Origin: Rotaria socialis
Lineage: Eukaryota; Rotifera; Eurotatoria; Philodinida; Philodinidae
Direction: 5' to 3'
Assembly: GCA_905331475.1 (NCBI GenBank)
Contig: CAJNYU010004233.1
Location: forward strand, 1 to 64,000
Length of the DNA stretch: 64,000 nucleotides
The notes under the pieces were generated by a model. It saw only the letters and a list, made by a program, of their open reading frames with translations. It was not told the DNA's origin and searched no databases. Positions 10,717 to 25,895 of this stretch are shown here, in pieces. The position numbers were made by a program, and so were the translations under genes. Each line of letters begins with the position of its first letter. The first letter of the stretch is position 1.

Positions 10717-13700
10717 TTAGGCCGAAAACGTGCTACTATCCGCATTTGTAATTGATGATGTTGGTGTTGCATAACTATAAATTGATGTTTCAGGATTAGT
10801 TGATGTTGGCGTTTGCGGTGTTACTAATGGTGGTGTGAAAATAAATGGAAAAGAAAAATTAGCTTGAGGATGAGCATGAAAAAATTGTTGAGTTTGCCCA
10901 TTGTTGCCTGTCGTTGCAAAAACAAATGATTGCTGAGGAAATGGTTGAGCACTATTTGGATGTCCCGTAAGAAGTGGATGAGGATATATTGCAGTTGGTT
11001 GAAAGAGAGGAGTTCCAGGCGGAAAACCAAATGCTGTTGGAGTGAATGAAATCTATATTTGTTAGAAAAAAAGAAAGAAAAAGCCCAAATTTTAATTTGA
11101 AAGTTTATTAGTGAATCGTGAAATAGGATATATGCAGCTGTACTCGACTTGGAGCAAAAAAGATTCGATTAACATGCATAACAATTATTAAAAAACAATA
11201 GAGAAAATTTTTCGTATAATCTGACAACAAAATAGTAGAATATTTAGAATAATAAAAATCATTCCTTACTCCTCAAGCAGCTGTAAAATACTGAAAACAA
11301 TTTTATGCATTCGTCGATTGAAGAAAACAAAACCCTGGTAAGATAATTACCTCTTCTGACTGCTGCTGCTGGGTTTGCTGGTCCGATAAAATAAACTGAG
11401 GCTGATTCGGATCGATCATCATTATCGATGGAGCGGTGGTATTAGCAGCTGAGCTGTACAGCGCGTCGTAAGTCTCTTTGTAGAGATCTTCGAGACACTT
11501 TTCCTACGATGAAAATTACAAAAAATCCATTAAGCCATGCGGAGCATTCAAATCACACAGAATAGAAAACAAAACAACATGCATATGCTATTGTTTTTCT
11601 TATATTCAAAAGAACCTACATCAGTTCGACGTGATGTTGGACGAAGAATTGTATAGTAAGCACCACGGTGATGAGCTATATTTGGTGACGGCTGACTTGG
11701 ACGAGATGATGATGAAAGAACACCAGTTGGAGTAGTTCGACTTAATAATGGTGGACTGGTGTTTCCATTTGTAGATAGACGACCGGTGGCATTGACACAT
11801 CGACGTACATTCCTATTAGATAATCTTATTTAACGTTAAGTACAGACAGAAAATCAATTTCTTTTTTTTTATTAATCGTTTATAATCATGAATCTTATCT
11901 AATTAGCTAGATTTGTTTGATGAAATTAGCTTGCAAGAGATTAGTTTATATAGAGACATCAAGTTTAATGTCTAATCTTATGATATTCGTAAGGGCGAGT
12001 TGGTATTAAATAAATTATACAAATAGTTAAAATACGCGCTAATGATGAAACTGATTTAGTGAAATTTCATTAGCTATACAGACATAGAATGGATCTATAT
12101 GATGCATATGTACTGCATGATATATCACAGCTAACATTGATCCTTTTACTTGATTTCTTTTTTTGCTACTGAATTTTCGAACAATTATTCATTTTGGACT
12201 ATGAATTATGACTAGACGTCTACCTAGCCAGTTGAGGTTATTTTTTGATTGAAATAGTTTCTTTCATGTTTTGGACGTACAGTCTTTATTTCTTTTTTTT
12301 TCAGGGGAAGGTCATGTGAAATTCGATGTTTCTTCTTGTGATTGATAGAAGACTATTGAAAAACAGTTTTGAAATAGTTGTGGGATATCTGTACGTCCTG
12401 GTAAAGTTCTTTTAAATCTGGAAACCTTGGTATCGAATCAGTTTACATTAAATAAATAATGACAGAAATCTTTGTTTTTCACTCCCTGAAAATCATTTAA
12501 GAGTAATCAAAGTACTAATAGAAATCGTCCCTTTCACATCTATAATCAAGAACTATTTTTATACTACTTCATATATATATATAATATTTGTATAAATATA
12601 AGCATCAAGTTCCTCAATAATATATCAATGAATCTTTGAATCAAGTAACCGATGCGCATTATGAATTGATGCGTTTGAATATCTGTGACAGCAGTTTACC
12701 GTAGCTAAGCTGCTCTGCTTCAGTACTGCACCAATATTATGCACAACTTTAAATTAGCCTAAGCATTGATTTATAGACTAACGGTAAAAAAGTTGAACAT
12801 ACAATGAAACAAATGATTTTTTGGATTGTTTTCAAATTCTTCACTTGAAGTAGCTTTTTCAACGAAATGACTAAATTCTATGAAAATAACTTACGAATTT
12901 TCAGACTTCAGGAAATCGAGGTCTATAGAAAATTTATTGAAATTCTTAAAATCGATTTTCTTATTTGACAACAACTTATCTCTCAGAGTTTAGTCATTTT
13001 TTTTAAAAACGTTGAGAAATTTACATAAAAAATCGGCTTTTCTACCAGCAAAAAAAACCTGAAGATCGTCATAGTTTTATCATCTGCATAACAGTTTATC
13101 CAGTATTATATTTGTGCAAATACAGGCGCGTGAATTAGTCAACGATTGAATCTATGATTATCGTCACTGTTTCATCTATAAATCAATCAACAAATAGTTT
13201 TTTTCCTTTATTTACTTTACGCTAAGTAATATAAATTAGCTGTGGAATCATTTTAAACAGTGTAATTTTTTCGAATCTGTAGATTATCGAAGGATCTATA
13301 CAATATTCTGGAGTTGTCTCGATCCAATACTCTAATATTCTAAAACAGAACCAATCAAAAGTCACTCAACATAGCTTTACTAAAATTCGAGACTTGTATT
13401 TTAATTTTATTTCGTTAACTAATTAAAGTCTTACTTTTGTTGTAAAGGATTTACGGCTACCGGAATGACTGTTGTGCCATTTGTCATTTGCATTGTTGTT
13501 GTGTTTGTAGTGGGAATAGCTAAATATGGTATAGCTGACAAATCAAATGTAGTGGTTGGACCTAGACTACCTGCTTGAAAAGCAAACTACATCAAGAAAT
13601 GATACAATTTCAGAAAACAAGAAACATAATAAAGATTTACTGGCAAATTTGCAGTTAATGCTGATGGGCTTACACCACGTGTAAATCTAAAATATTGATT

Positions 13701-14804
13701 TTTATCAACTGGTTTTGCTAACGTAACTTCCACAATTGATCCATCTAGTTCACAACCTAAAATAAAAATCGGTTTCAAAAAGATTTTAAAATAGAACTAC
13801 TAATACCATTCATAAGATTCATAGCGTGTAAAGCATCATCACGTTGTTTAAAATGAACAAATGCATAATCTTTTAATTTCTTGACACGTTCAATTGAATT
13901 TGGTTTAAATCGTTCAAAAACTTCTTTTATTTGTTCTTCCGTTGTACCCATCATTAAGTTTCGTACATAAAGAACTCGAACCTAAATTTAAATGAACATA
14001 AAAAAGTAAATAATTAATAAATATGTTCAGTATTACATTTGCCATAATATCTTCGTCAACTTGATTTTCTGGTTCTGCCCAATCGACAGCAATTTGTTGT
14101 CCCCATAATTGAATATTTCCTGGTAATAATTTTCTTCTGGCCATAGCTGCTGATCGATGACTTTCGTATTCAACAAAAGCAAAGCCACGATTTTTTGTTT
14201 TATCATTTGCACTTGGATAAACAATAACATCAACAACACCTTCTGTTACTTTACACATTTCTTCAAGTATTTCCTCACGTTTTTTTGTTTTAGGTATTCC
14301 GCCGACAAATAAACGACAGTTATCAACAGATTGACATACGCCAATTAAATGATTTGAACGCATTTCATAATTATTTAATTCTTTTACACAACGTTTGGCA
14401 TCATCACGATTTGTATATGTTACAAAAGCATAACCACGATTACAACCTGAAAAGTCCATCATTAAACGCATTTCATAGATTTGTCCACATCGTTCAAACA
14501 ATGGAAATAATTCCGATTCAAAACAATCACGTGGTAATTTGCCTACAAATACTTCACAACCACGACCTGGTGGTTGACGAGTTGTTGGCCAATCAGGTGG
14601 TGGACCCGTTTTTCGTTGGCCGTTTTCTTGTCGAACAGGATAACCATTATCAGGATTTATACTTGTTATTATTTCATTTGGATGCGTACCTATTATATTT
14701 GATGGTGAAAGATTAGAACTTGATGACTCTTCATTTATGCTATTTGAAGTATTGTTATTAGTTGATTGTTCATCAGTATTTGATGGCGAAGATTCAAGAT
14801 CCAT
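10717..14804 (-). CDS. Three-RRM RNA-binding protein of the A1CF/RBM46/RBM47 family
   Basis: Likely a nuclear/cytoplasmic mRNA-binding regulator. Exons: 14804-14037, 13981-13807, 13756-13641, 13586-13435, 11812-11620, 11503-11351, 11052-10717, in phase, 630 residues. The acidic/Ser N-terminus leads to RRM1 (about 83-160, [11 protein letters not shown] and GYAFVTY), RRM2 (about 163-245, [31 protein letters not shown]) and RRM3 (about 257-335, [27 protein letters not shown]). The RRM2 spacer and [15 protein letters not shown] segment after RRM3 match A1CF/RBM47 more closely than SYNCRIP/hnRNP R. The C-terminal half is Pro/Gln/Thr-rich and includes QQTQQQQ, so probably disordered. Intron 4 is 1.6 kb (11813-13434) and shows no other gene. 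An acceptor lies at 14812-14813, 7 bases before the ATG. I cannot say which vertebrate paralogue it matches best. Confidence 0.9.
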
Positions 14805-14813
14805 TGATTAACT

Positions 14814-17800
14814 AAAACATCTAAATCATGTTGTAATTTACAAAAATACAAGCCATATGTTCTTGCCTTTTTTCGATCTAGGTCATTCAAATATTATACC
14901 ATCGATAAAACTCTATCTTTTAATTGAACATTTCTTCGTATAGGAATATTTTTTTAAAACGATAAGCGGAAAATTTTCTTCATTTTTAACCTACGTGAAA
15001 TTATTCTAGGCGAATAAAAACCAAACCTCTATGTCGAAACACAAGATTTCTGCTATCTATTATTAGTATGGTTTTTAAAATGTGATGTCTGTATTTTCTG
15101 TAAAATTGATCGAAATAGTGAATATACAAGTTCAAAGTTTTATTCACGAACTTATTCACGAAGAAAAAAGATCTTTATACTTACACTTTCAAATCCAGAT
15201 ATTGGGATCGTAAAAATGTATGGAAAAAAATATTGTTCATTCAAATTTACTTTTCAAACATTCTCTCACTATTCTTGAACACAAAAGTAGAAAAACAATA
15301 ACTACAGACATACTTGTAAAAAAAACATGTAAAATTATTCTCTTTCCAATCCGTATCTTTGTCTCCCTCCAGAATTCTTTCAAGTCAATACGGAACAAAT
15401 ATTCAGTCTAGAAAACCTTTACTTCATACGTTGAACTTATTACAGAACGTAGAACAATATATTATCATAAATTTTTCATAATTACATTCAACACTCCATA
15501 AAAAAAGTTTTTGACTTAAATCAATGAAACTATTTTCTTTTCAGACGACATCTATGAGAGTATCAATATATTGATTTACATTTTTCTATGTGATCAACTG
15601 GCAGAGATCTTGCTCATATACAAAATATAGTCATCTCTCGTCCCCATTTATCATAACTGGTTTCATACCATTCGTTTTTATTTTATTGGGACACAGGATC
15701 GTACTTCAGACAAATTCTTTCAAACTCAGAGAGAAAACGTCTACAAAAAGGACACTTTTTGCTTTTTTCCGAATAAAGTGATTTTAATTATTGTTGAGAA
15801 CAGAAATGAAACAGTGTTGATGTTCAACAGAGACATTAACTTTCATCAAGTGTCCAGAGTAAAATTTTCTACTTGAAAAACAAGTAACGCCGCTCAGTAA
15901 AGAATACAGGATAAACTTTACCTAATATACAACATTATTGCATTTGTTCGAATAGGTATGTGAAAAGCTCACGATAGAGCATTTGATGAAAATTTTCAAA
16001 AAATTAAAACTAGAAATATGATACAATTTAATAAGCCGAAATCTCTCGTATTTTCTCCCTTATCATTTGATTTATTTATTTTCCGTCTTATAGAATTTAT
16101 AAATATTTAATTATACTGATATGTGACTATTGAACCTAGTTTTAAAACAATATACTTATAAAAGAATCGATACAAGTAATAAAAAGACTTTTAGAATTTT
16201 GAAATCTCTTGACCAATAAAACAACGGAAATAATATCTAATATCTAAATATGAACATATACACTTCTTTTCTATCGAGTAAAATATAATCTTTTTAGGAA
16301 TATCTGTTAGATGATCTTGAATCAACTTTGAGTTTTCATAAGTGAGATGTTTCATTTAAAAAAGGAGTACTTTAAATAATTACAAAACAAGAATTGTCTA
16401 ACTACGAATAGAATAATCATCTTCTAGTAATTCGTATATATTTTTACTAATTCTTTAAATTCATTTTGCGTAGGTCAATTTAAAACAATATTTTTTCTTC
16501 AATATTAGTCAAAATGAGCCATTTATTGCAAAAAAAAGGGTTCTATAGAGAGCTTTAATATTTAGAATGGCATATATCAACGGCTATAGTACAAAAACTT
16601 TTCCCAAATTGTCTATGTAGTTATGATCTAGAATAAGGAATCAATCGTATTTAATGGGCTAAATCATCTATATTAAACAAGAACTTCCTTTATCATATAA
16701 TCAAGTAGAAATATATCTGATACATTCAAAATTTCATTAACATCACATCAGTTGAATGTCATTATTTTACAATAAAAATGGTGAATTAAAATATTAAAAG
16801 AACTGGATAGAGAGTTAACTCTGTATCACTGCAAAATTGTAGAACATACAAGTTTTAGGTTGAATAAACTTTTGTAGAATGCAGACTGCTAATTCATCCC
16901 ATGATTTAGGCTCGTCTTAGAACCAAAAACAATACAGAGTCAACATTACTTCATTATTAGTGAATTACATTCGCTTAATTTAATTCTATATTCTTATCAA
17001 TGTTGGTTTCTCACTTTGATCGTAAAATTTCAATGAATTTTGTTTTCTAAACAAACCTTACATATATATATATATGACTACGTAGGTCAGAATGACAAAA
17101 CTATTTAAATAATTGATTTACATCTTTGACTTCTATGAAAACATAAAACGTGGCTCTTAATTGGAATAATTGAAGTTGGCAAGTTAAATGAATGGCAAAC
17201 TTCGACTTAAAATCTATACTAACTATTCTCTTCAAAAATATTTTAAGATTCTACAAAAAATGACACAAGCTTGAAAATACTTATCGATCTCGGAAGTAGT
17301 AGAAGTAATTTCCTTTCTATTATACTGATTGATAAAATATAAAAACTGGAAATAATAGAAATTTATCCTATCAAACGTATATTACTCTCATCATATAGCT
17401 TTTGTTAATGTATTTTAATTAAAGAAAAATTTTAATTAATACTTTGAAAACTATTTATTTTATTTATTTATTTATTTTGAATTCTTACCTATTATTCATT
17501 TTAAGAATTGATATGATATGTGAACAAGTTGATTCTGTGTTGAGAAAAAAGAAAGAAGGATTATTTATTAATCAAAAGAAGGCAGTAAAACAAAAGGAAA
17601 GGTGCTCTTATATTCTTTCTCTTGTAGTTTTTTTTTCATCGTTTGCCAACATTGAGAGAGATAGAGATAAGGTAGTCTCTCTTCTTTTAAACAACGATAA
17701 AAACTAACTTGAAATGTATATATATACACATGATGACATAGAGCAAACAAAAAAAGAATAAATGAATATTCCGAAAGCAATTCTCTTCGCTTTTATTTGA

Positions 17801-20117
17801 CCGATCTTCAATTTCTATGATAAGAAAAAAACAAATTAAAACTCATTTTTCATTCTGTTCATTCATTTACGTATTAGAAAAACAAAACAAGAACGTGTGT
17901 TCAATGTAAAAAAACACCTGCTCAATACTAATCTCATTTATCTTCATATTAGAGAAAAATAAATTTTACTCAAAAAAAAAGCTAACAATAAACTTTCATC
18001 TTACATCGTCTTTTTCGCCTGTCGAACAATTCGTATGTGGTGTTGGTCTAATCTTCTATCGACGATGTAAATGTGTGCACATATAAAAGAACTTTTATCT
18101 TTCTCTTTCTCCACAGCACGTGTTGTACTTCATCTTTCATTTCACAGCTAGTTGACTATCTTGCTCATATACAACATCAACTCAATGTAACAATTCAATT
18201 TTTCACATCGAAATTTGAACACATTCACTGACTTCCTTTGTTTCGCATTTGAAAAAATAAAAGGGAAAATTCATTTTTTTCCTACTTGAGATAATCTATT
18301 CTAATTGTGATAGATTCTTAATATGAAAGAGTTGGATTTTCGGCGACCTTTTGATGTGGATTAGTAGATGAAAATTCATTTTGTTTATTTACACACACTT
18401 TCACATTTATCGAAAGAATTAACGACTAGCTAGAAATTTTTCAAAAAAAATCTAAAAATATTTGTCTCATCTTTTTTAAAATTCACCATTGACATGAAAA
18501 TAAGGTGAATTGATGATAATGATAACAACTCACATCTTTTATATTATTAAGCAAGAAGAAAGAAATCCATTTATTCATCATGGCTAAATGCTTTTTAATA
18601 ATAAACTGAATGAATTGAATAAAAATTACGATTTACTGATATACTGATATACTTTCATTGATGGAATAAATTTATATAAAAATGCTGCTAATTCAATCCG
18701 TATTTGTGCACTTTTATTTGTCAAGATATTCTTCTGAAATGTATTCCTTGTCAATTCGATCTTTTCTGCATTGAAACTAGGAACTGAAATAAATATTTTA
18801 ATAAGTGCTAGAAATTTCAATAAGAAAAATGCATTCGAAAGAAACAAAAAATATGAGTTCAAGAGAAAAAACTGTTTGATTTGTATCATGGATTATGAAT
18901 GAGTACATAAATTTAACAAACTCAATTTATCTTGCATCATATATATATATGCATAAAATGTTTCAACCATGAGAAGGAGAAAATATTTGTGTTCTGAAGT
19001 TTTACAATTTTGCTAGAACTCAACCGAAATTTCCCGGAGGAAGAGTGAAACTTTTTCCTAAATTTACTAGTAGAAGTTGATGTTTTTAACAATTGTAAAA
19101 ATTAGATGAACAATAAATATTAGTCCGGAAATTATTTTGATTACAAGTGAGGATATTACTGTTCATTTTTATTGCTTTTCATAGTTCAAATTTGTATTAG
19201 AATCTGAAACTATTCGTTAAATAGAGTACTGTGCACAATGAGATGTACTCAATTTGATTCATTGGGTTTTATGATGAAGCCTAAATCTTGAAATATATAA
19301 TGTGTAACTGCATATAAGCGTAAATATTTTTAATATCGCATTTTATATTCATGTAGATATGTAAGATATCTTACAAAAATTTTATTTGGTATTGAAATTA
19401 TTCATATAAAAAAAAGAAAACATTAACAAAGCAAGAATTTCGAAATGATTTTCAAAAAGTAACATTGACTTAAGAAGGAGATTTTGCTGACTCGAATGCA
19501 TAAAAACAATATTAAGTTCTGTTGAAATCCTGAAAAGAAACAAAAAGTAAGAGTCACCAACGAGAACAAGAGTAAATTTTGATTCTAATAAATGCGTGTT
19601 ATGCAGTTCACAAATAGTTTTCATCGTCACTCTATATTTTTTTTCTTTCTTGAGAATCCTTTAAGTTATTGAAAATTAAAAAGCTATCATCAATTTATCA
19701 AGTAAAATGATAAAAACAACGAATCAGAAGAGGATCGATTTTGATGCTTCAGAATAACCGTAAGTTATATCCTATCAAATTTACACTGTAATTTCATCGT
19801 TTTATTTTGTATTGAATCACTGAAAATTTTAAATTCATTACTTTAAACTTCTTGAACACAAGTATATTTTTAAATATTCTCCATAATAATCTATAGTAAC
19901 ATTCTCATTATATTATTTACGATTAGATGAACATTCCATCAATGTGACTAATGAATAGATTCGAAGGTATTCATAGAGGTTTTTTTGCAAGACAAGGGAA
20001 TCGACTACTATGATGAATTATTTTGTTGGTTTTTTTAATTTTTTTACATATATTCGTAAAATTCAAACTGTAAAATAAAAATATAAACATAAATTAATTA
20101 TTTTGTCTGATTTAAAA
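14814..20117. other. Long intergenic region, no gene seen
   Basis: About 5.3 kb of AT-rich DNA upstream of the three-RRM gene and downstream of TMEM222. Only short open frames without splice context or protein-like composition occur. It presumably includes the promoter of the three-RRM gene. Confidence 0.6.
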
Positions 20118-20914
20118 TTATGTGTGAAATTTTACAACAACAATGATAGTAATAATTATACACGCGATAATAAGAAATGGTATCCAAGAACGAAGAAAAT
20201 CAAGAAAACTAAAAATACAAACATACATGAAAAAGAAATACGTTCTTTTAATACTTGGTATACCTAACAAATTTTCCACAGAAAAACATCCAAATTGCAA
20301 GTGAAACCATATTATATGTATATTTTCGATCATAACCCATTATATTCAATGCCATAGCTACATGTGAATGGCAATTATCACAACATAGATTGTGCTAAAT
20401 ATTAAAAATAGCCGAAAAAAGTAGAAGAATTTGATAGAAATTACCATACGCTTTTTATATTCATCTGATGCCTGTTCAACAGCGTTATCCCAAAGAGTAG
20501 GTATATTACTTGAATTTTCTGTTTTTGAAACACGATTTAGATCAAGTTGAATATACCGTGTTGGTAGACCAAAAGCCATATTATCTTCCTGTGTATTCAA
20601 ATCATTATGTCAATATCAACAAATAAAGTTTTACTGCTACTCACTGATACATAATAAGGTCCAGCGAAATCTCGAATGACGCCATCTGTACGAGCAATAC
20701 CCATATGACCAACAAATGGGAAAATCCAAGTAAGAACTGGTATTGGCGTCCAAACAATACAATGAGGATATCGAACACGAGCCGAATCAATTCGATCGTT
20801 TGAATTATCCGGGAAGAAACTATGGTCGATCATTTGAGTCTGTTTCTGTTTCGGAGAATCTTCAATAGGAATGCTAGTTGTTGTCAGAATTTTTTCACAC
20901 GTTATTATGCTCAT
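20118..20914 (-). CDS. TMEM222: TMEM222 family membrane protein
   Basis: A conserved eukaryotic multi-pass membrane protein (DUF778 family, related to plant RTE1); its molecular role is poorly known. Exons: 20914-20645, 20588-20445, 20394-20264, 20208-20118, in phase, 211 residues. Diagnostic stretches: RYPHCIVWTPIPVLTW, FVGHMGI, GVIRDFAGPYYVS, EDNMAFGLPTRY, then NLCCDNCHSHVAMALN and a C-terminal hydrophobic segment after RSWIPF. The splice between GKFV and SFLDFLRSW restores the family sequence across a phase-2 intron. The length is close to vertebrate TMEM222. I chose ATG 20914 because the upstream in-frame extension has no ATG. The neighbouring genes are unrelated. Confidence 0.93.
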
Positions 20915-21979
20915 CGACAGTAGTAAAATTTGTAACACTTATTCTAGAAGTCAAAATGATGATTTTGTTTCACACAGCTTAATCAATAGTTTTAGTTCTA
21001 GCCACATACAAGTCAGTTACGTCGCGCATATTACATCAAAGCAATAAAAAGATGTCGCTGAGAGACAGGTAAACATATACTTCAGAAATTATTTTCAAAT
21101 TATTTTAACTGATATATGTTACCAACTAACACACTATTGATCGATATGTTACTACCAGTTTAACATGATCTTACTTCGACTTTTTTCTTACTATTTCATC
21201 TTCGTTCTGTTCATATTTTTGTTAAGACTTAAATATTCATTGATATTACTCGGTACTTTTTCATATACTTTTATTCACATTTTACGGGTTTTATATTAGA
21301 AACGTTCTAAAAAAATAGAATAAATTGGTTTTGTCCGAAGAGACAATGAAAATAAAATCAGCTCATCACTCAGTATTCACTACAATTTTAGAGAACATTC
21401 ATATCTCTTTTGAATAATAATAATCAAGATAAAATAAACCCTATAAACTTGAAAATAAAAACTATGAGTTATATCAATTGCTATATTCATCTGTATGATA
21501 AAAATACTGCTGATGTATTTATATTTTTCATTTACGTTAAGACATCATAGAAGCTAACTTAACATTAAAACTTTGCACAACAAACGTTCAATCGGCAAAT
21601 AAAATTCAAATTATATACAGAGAATATTTACACTATTAGTTTAGAAGTATCTTACATAATATACTTATATTTTAGACAACATCGTATTATACTTGGTTTA
21701 CCTATTCTACGGTTAAAATAGCGATTGAAATTACAGAAACACATTTTAATTGATGAAAATGATGAGAAAATCAATGTCCTTTTGTTTTCAATATAATTAT
21801 ATTTGAACTTCTTTTAATTGATGCATTTGCAAAAAGATATAATTTTCTATAAAAGTCATATTTTTATTTTATTGATCTATGAAGTAGGACTGAATCATCA
21901 AATCATCGTAAAAACATGATATTTAAAACAAAAAATGAATATAAAAGTAAAAAACAAGCATTCTTATAAATTGCAACTG
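20915..21979. other. Intergenic, no gene seen
   Basis: AT-rich DNA between the TMEM222 start and the stop of the ARM-TIR gene (both minus strand). It should carry the TMEM222 promoter. Nothing else was recognised. Confidence 0.6.
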
Positions 21980-24900
21980 CTATAATTTACGAAGATTTTC
22001 ACGTAGCTCATTGATTTGATCAATTAATTGCGTAAATGAAGTATTGAACTCATATTTTGTAAAGTCAATATATTTTTCTTTGTCAATAATTTCTTTTAAC
22101 CAGCCTCTTGAATTGTATTGATGATCGATTTTTATTGGAATAATAGGCCGATTTCGTTTCATAGTATATTCAGCTTCTAATCGACTTGCATATGAATTTT
22201 GATACTTTGTTGAAAAACAAATAAGAATAATCGATGAATTTTCAACTGTTTTTGCCATGGCTTTTGGATTTGCAGTGTGTAAATTATCTTTATCGAATGC
22301 AACTTTATAACAATCTGATGTTGTTAAACGATTATAAATTTTAAGACAAATATCTTTATCTTCTTGGCAATAACTAATCATCAGGTTAAATTTTCCTGAA
22401 TTCTTATGCTCTTCTAAACTAAAATAATGATCACCTCGTATATACTGATAAATAGCTTTTTTTTCATCGAAAACGTTTATTAATTTTATTTCGTTTTGTT
22501 TTTGTTGTTCTTGTGTTGACACAAATTTTAATTCTTCATCTACTTTCCATAGAATACGTTTAGCTGTGACTACTTGATATTTATCATTTGTATCACATAA
22601 CTCTCTAATATGATTCATGAGAGCATCGTTTTCTTTTATCTGTTTCACAACTGAATCTTTTCCGAATGAAACTGCATCAATAATTCGAAGAGCTGGATGT
22701 TGAATTGTTTCATTATCTAGATTTGGTTCATATGCACATCGTGCTAATAGTAATATACCATTGTCATGATTAATAATTTCATCTTTGATCGCATCGCTTT
22801 GAATAATGACTAAAATTGAATTAAAATATTACGTGTTCAAATTCTTAGCTATAATTCATATCAAAAATTTGTTAAGGTGGAATCGACTTCACCATAATTG
22901 TTAAATTTTCACAATGAGAGATCTTCATCAAATGATCAATTTCTTTTGAAATAAATTTTACATCTCTAACTGGAACTTACTGAAAACCGAAAAATCCTGA
23001 ATAGACTAATCTTGATATGTTTTCTTTTTAGAATTATACCGATTCTAATCAAATTCTTCGCAACATGTGAGAATCTGGCCGAAACCAATTTTTGAATTAA
23101 AAAAATTTACGAATCTAGTACGGAATGAGAGTAAATCAGTCGGAAACTATTGAATTTCTGAGTTTGATTTCTGAATGAGATATATGTAGAAATGTAGGGG
23201 AAGAGTTTCTCCATGAGACAACGTATTTTTTATTGATCTGTGCTGTACCTAATTGAGAGTTCGATTATGCATGCAAAAATAGATCGAGAAGATCTCTCTT
23301 TCTCTCTTTCTCTCTCTCTCTTTCGCTTCGAGGCTTTAAAGATATGTTGGTTCGTAGTCAAAATGTTCTAATTGTCATTTTCTCTTCTACTTATATTTCG
23401 ACAGAAGGTCTGATAGATTCAGATAGAGTAGTTGCGTATTTTAACTAAGATTATGATATTTAATTGAATAATTTACTACAATGGCCATACACCAAGAAGT
23501 AAGTTGTGTTTGGATATAAATTCTTTGAAGTTTTTTTTCTAATGTCTCTAATCGGTCTATCTAAAGAAATATTATGTCTCAAAGGTAATATATTTTAAGG
23601 GAAGATTCTTTCGCCCCTAGATACTATACATAGTAATTACTAATATTTTATTTCTTTATTTTTAGGAAGTATTTACCACTCAGCTTATTTTTTATTCACG
23701 GAAGTAGCCTTGTGTTTGTTTGCTTTTATATTATTTTTTAACAAAATGTCGTTTAAATAAGTCTATTTGATTGTTTTTTTATGATATCAATATATGACCA
23801 TTACCCGAAAGAAATAACAATAATATTATCGTTATATAGTATTTTATATTTCACGGTTTTCATAAGCTCATTTTAATAATAACAGCAAAGGAAAAGATTT
23901 TTGAAAATAAGAAAATTATACCTTCAAGATTGATTAGGACACCATCTAATTTAATTCCATGATGGGTAACTGTTGAATTGTCAATTGTATTTTCAATAAA
24001 ATATAAATAAGAATCAGCTACTTTTGAGGGACTATCGATTGAATCAATATCTTCTTGGTTTAAAATTACAGCTAATGTTCGAGATGCGAATTGTATTGTT
24101 TTATCTTTTGCTTTGTATAATTCTTTACAAATATCTTTTACATTTCGAGTTCTTAGTTCATAAAAAATTTTTCTCTCAAATGTCAAGTTATACAAAAGAG
24201 CTATTGAATATGACATAAGAGCAACATCGGCATGGAATAATTTAGTGTTTCTATAAATACTTTCTATTGATGATAATCCTTTTAATATTTCAATCATTTG
24301 ATCTACCACAGTTTTATCTGTATCAAATTCTAAAAAAATAAATAGAATACTATATAATGCAGATAAGAATATACCTGAATAATGATTATAGATTTATTTC
24401 ATGACAAGCAAAATAGTGTTCAAAATTCGAATAGATGTTAAGAAGAAACTGAACAAATATTTGTATATTAGACATGGGAACATTTTAAAAAGAAACTTAT
24501 GTAGTGAGTGAATTCTGATCTTCTGCAAGTCTATATATCATGCAGTACTCAAGATCGTCTCTTGAATAAATGCTTAATTGTCTTAAAAATTGTAGGTTAT
24601 TTTATGAAAGTTAATAGAAAAAATATCTTCTGTATGTTTATCTTATTCGAAACTATGTGTAATAGGCAAAAATTTCTACAGAACACTTTGATTGTTGATA
24701 CTCTAAGTCTAATAAAAATAAGAACACGTACCAACAATTGGAAATTAATGAGTCTACAAATAGTTAGTCTTTTAAAATTATTTCAAAGAACTTGTGTAGC
24801 AATAGATATTGTTCATTTTTCTAAACGATGATTTTCGTCTGATTCAACGCTAATATTTTGTATACAAGTAATGATACATTGAAAAATTTGAAAAAGTTCA

Positions 24901-25895
24901 CTGAACGTTGAAAAGGCTATGCTGTGATACTTTTTCTACGAATCCATTATGAAAATATATTTGAACTTACTTTTGATAAATAACTCTCTTGTTGTTGATG
25001 TTAAAGCAATATGATTTAATAATTCGACATAAGAAGCTATCGCTGAATTTAAGACGAATTCGCCTATTAAAATATTTGACAGATTTTTTTCAAAAATATT
25101 CCCATGATATTTTATTATTGATTTTGATAATTTGTTAGATATTTCATCTTGTCGTTCGAAACTACATAGTCGAATAAATTTTGGGCATTGAAACAAAAAG
25201 AATGATTCCTTCGGACTTAATATTGGTTGACCAAGATCAACGGTTTGGTATAAATTCATGTAAGTTTTTGATTCAACACATTTTACAATAGAATCGATAA
25301 TTACTTTCTTGTCAATATCATTTAGCTTTATACAAAGACGAAGTAAACGATCAACAATTTTATATTTAATATGATATTTGTCATAACTATGTACAGCTAT
25401 ATCATCTTCTAAAATTCTTACAAATCTTTTAAGGAATGAGTCTGTGAAAAATATTTTTTCATATGATATAAAACTAAATTTTTCTTCATTTATTGGATTT
25501 AGTTCTTCGTTATTATCAGTATAGAAACATGTTGATATTGTGTTTTTATATAAACATAGATTGGCTATTAATAAACTAATTCCATCAATACATTGTTCGT
25601 CCTGTTTTCCTAATGAAATAAATGTTAATTTAGTTAATAATGTTTGAAACGTTTGTTTCAATATAATAAAAAATTCATGATTCATTATTTCCGGATTATT
25701 AAATGGTTTAAGTGTAATTAATCCTGCCATTTCAAAGCATATTGTAGATAATATCTTAAAACCATCAGTTTGATTGTGTATTGTTTTATTTAAAATTAAG
25801 ATAACTTCATTAAACAATGCTATTACATCTCTATTCGATTCAATTTTACGTAGTTGACGAATGACAGGCTGATGGTTTTGAAGTGAAACATCCAT
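21980..25895 (-). CDS. Helical-repeat (ARM-like)-TIR domain protein
   Basis: Exons: 25895-24971, 24329-23922, 22809-21980, in phase (1,1), 720 residues. Residues 1 to about 480 are leucine-rich alternating helices of the kind seen in armadillo/HEAT solenoids. The TIR domain covers about 584-710: FNLMISYCQEDKDI (strand A and box 1), VAFDKDNL, SSIILICFSTKY (strand D), and GWLKEII near the end. The glutamate in SRLEAEYT lies 13 residues before the P of IIP, the same spacing as the catalytic Glu of SARM1 (KEIVTALS...IVP), so NAD+ hydrolase activity is plausible. Animal SARM1 is ARM-SAM-SAM-TIR; this protein lacks a SAM. Introns of 1.1 kb (22810-23921) and 0.64 kb (24330-24970) hold no clear gene. 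The helical-repeat call is from composition only; the TIR call is confident. Confidence 0.8.
23293..23324. repeat. CT-rich microsatellite in ARM-TIR intron
   Basis: A run of TCTCTC/TTTCTC in the intron 22810-23921. Confidence 0.8.

Noticed and set aside
14354..14716. Plus-strand 120-codon frame
   Set aside because: It is a shadow of the RRM exon on the minus strand.
24508..24831. 107-codon plus-strand frame in the ARM-TIR intron
   Set aside because: No homology is recognised, there is no splice or polyadenylation context, and the amino-acid usage fits AT-rich chance.
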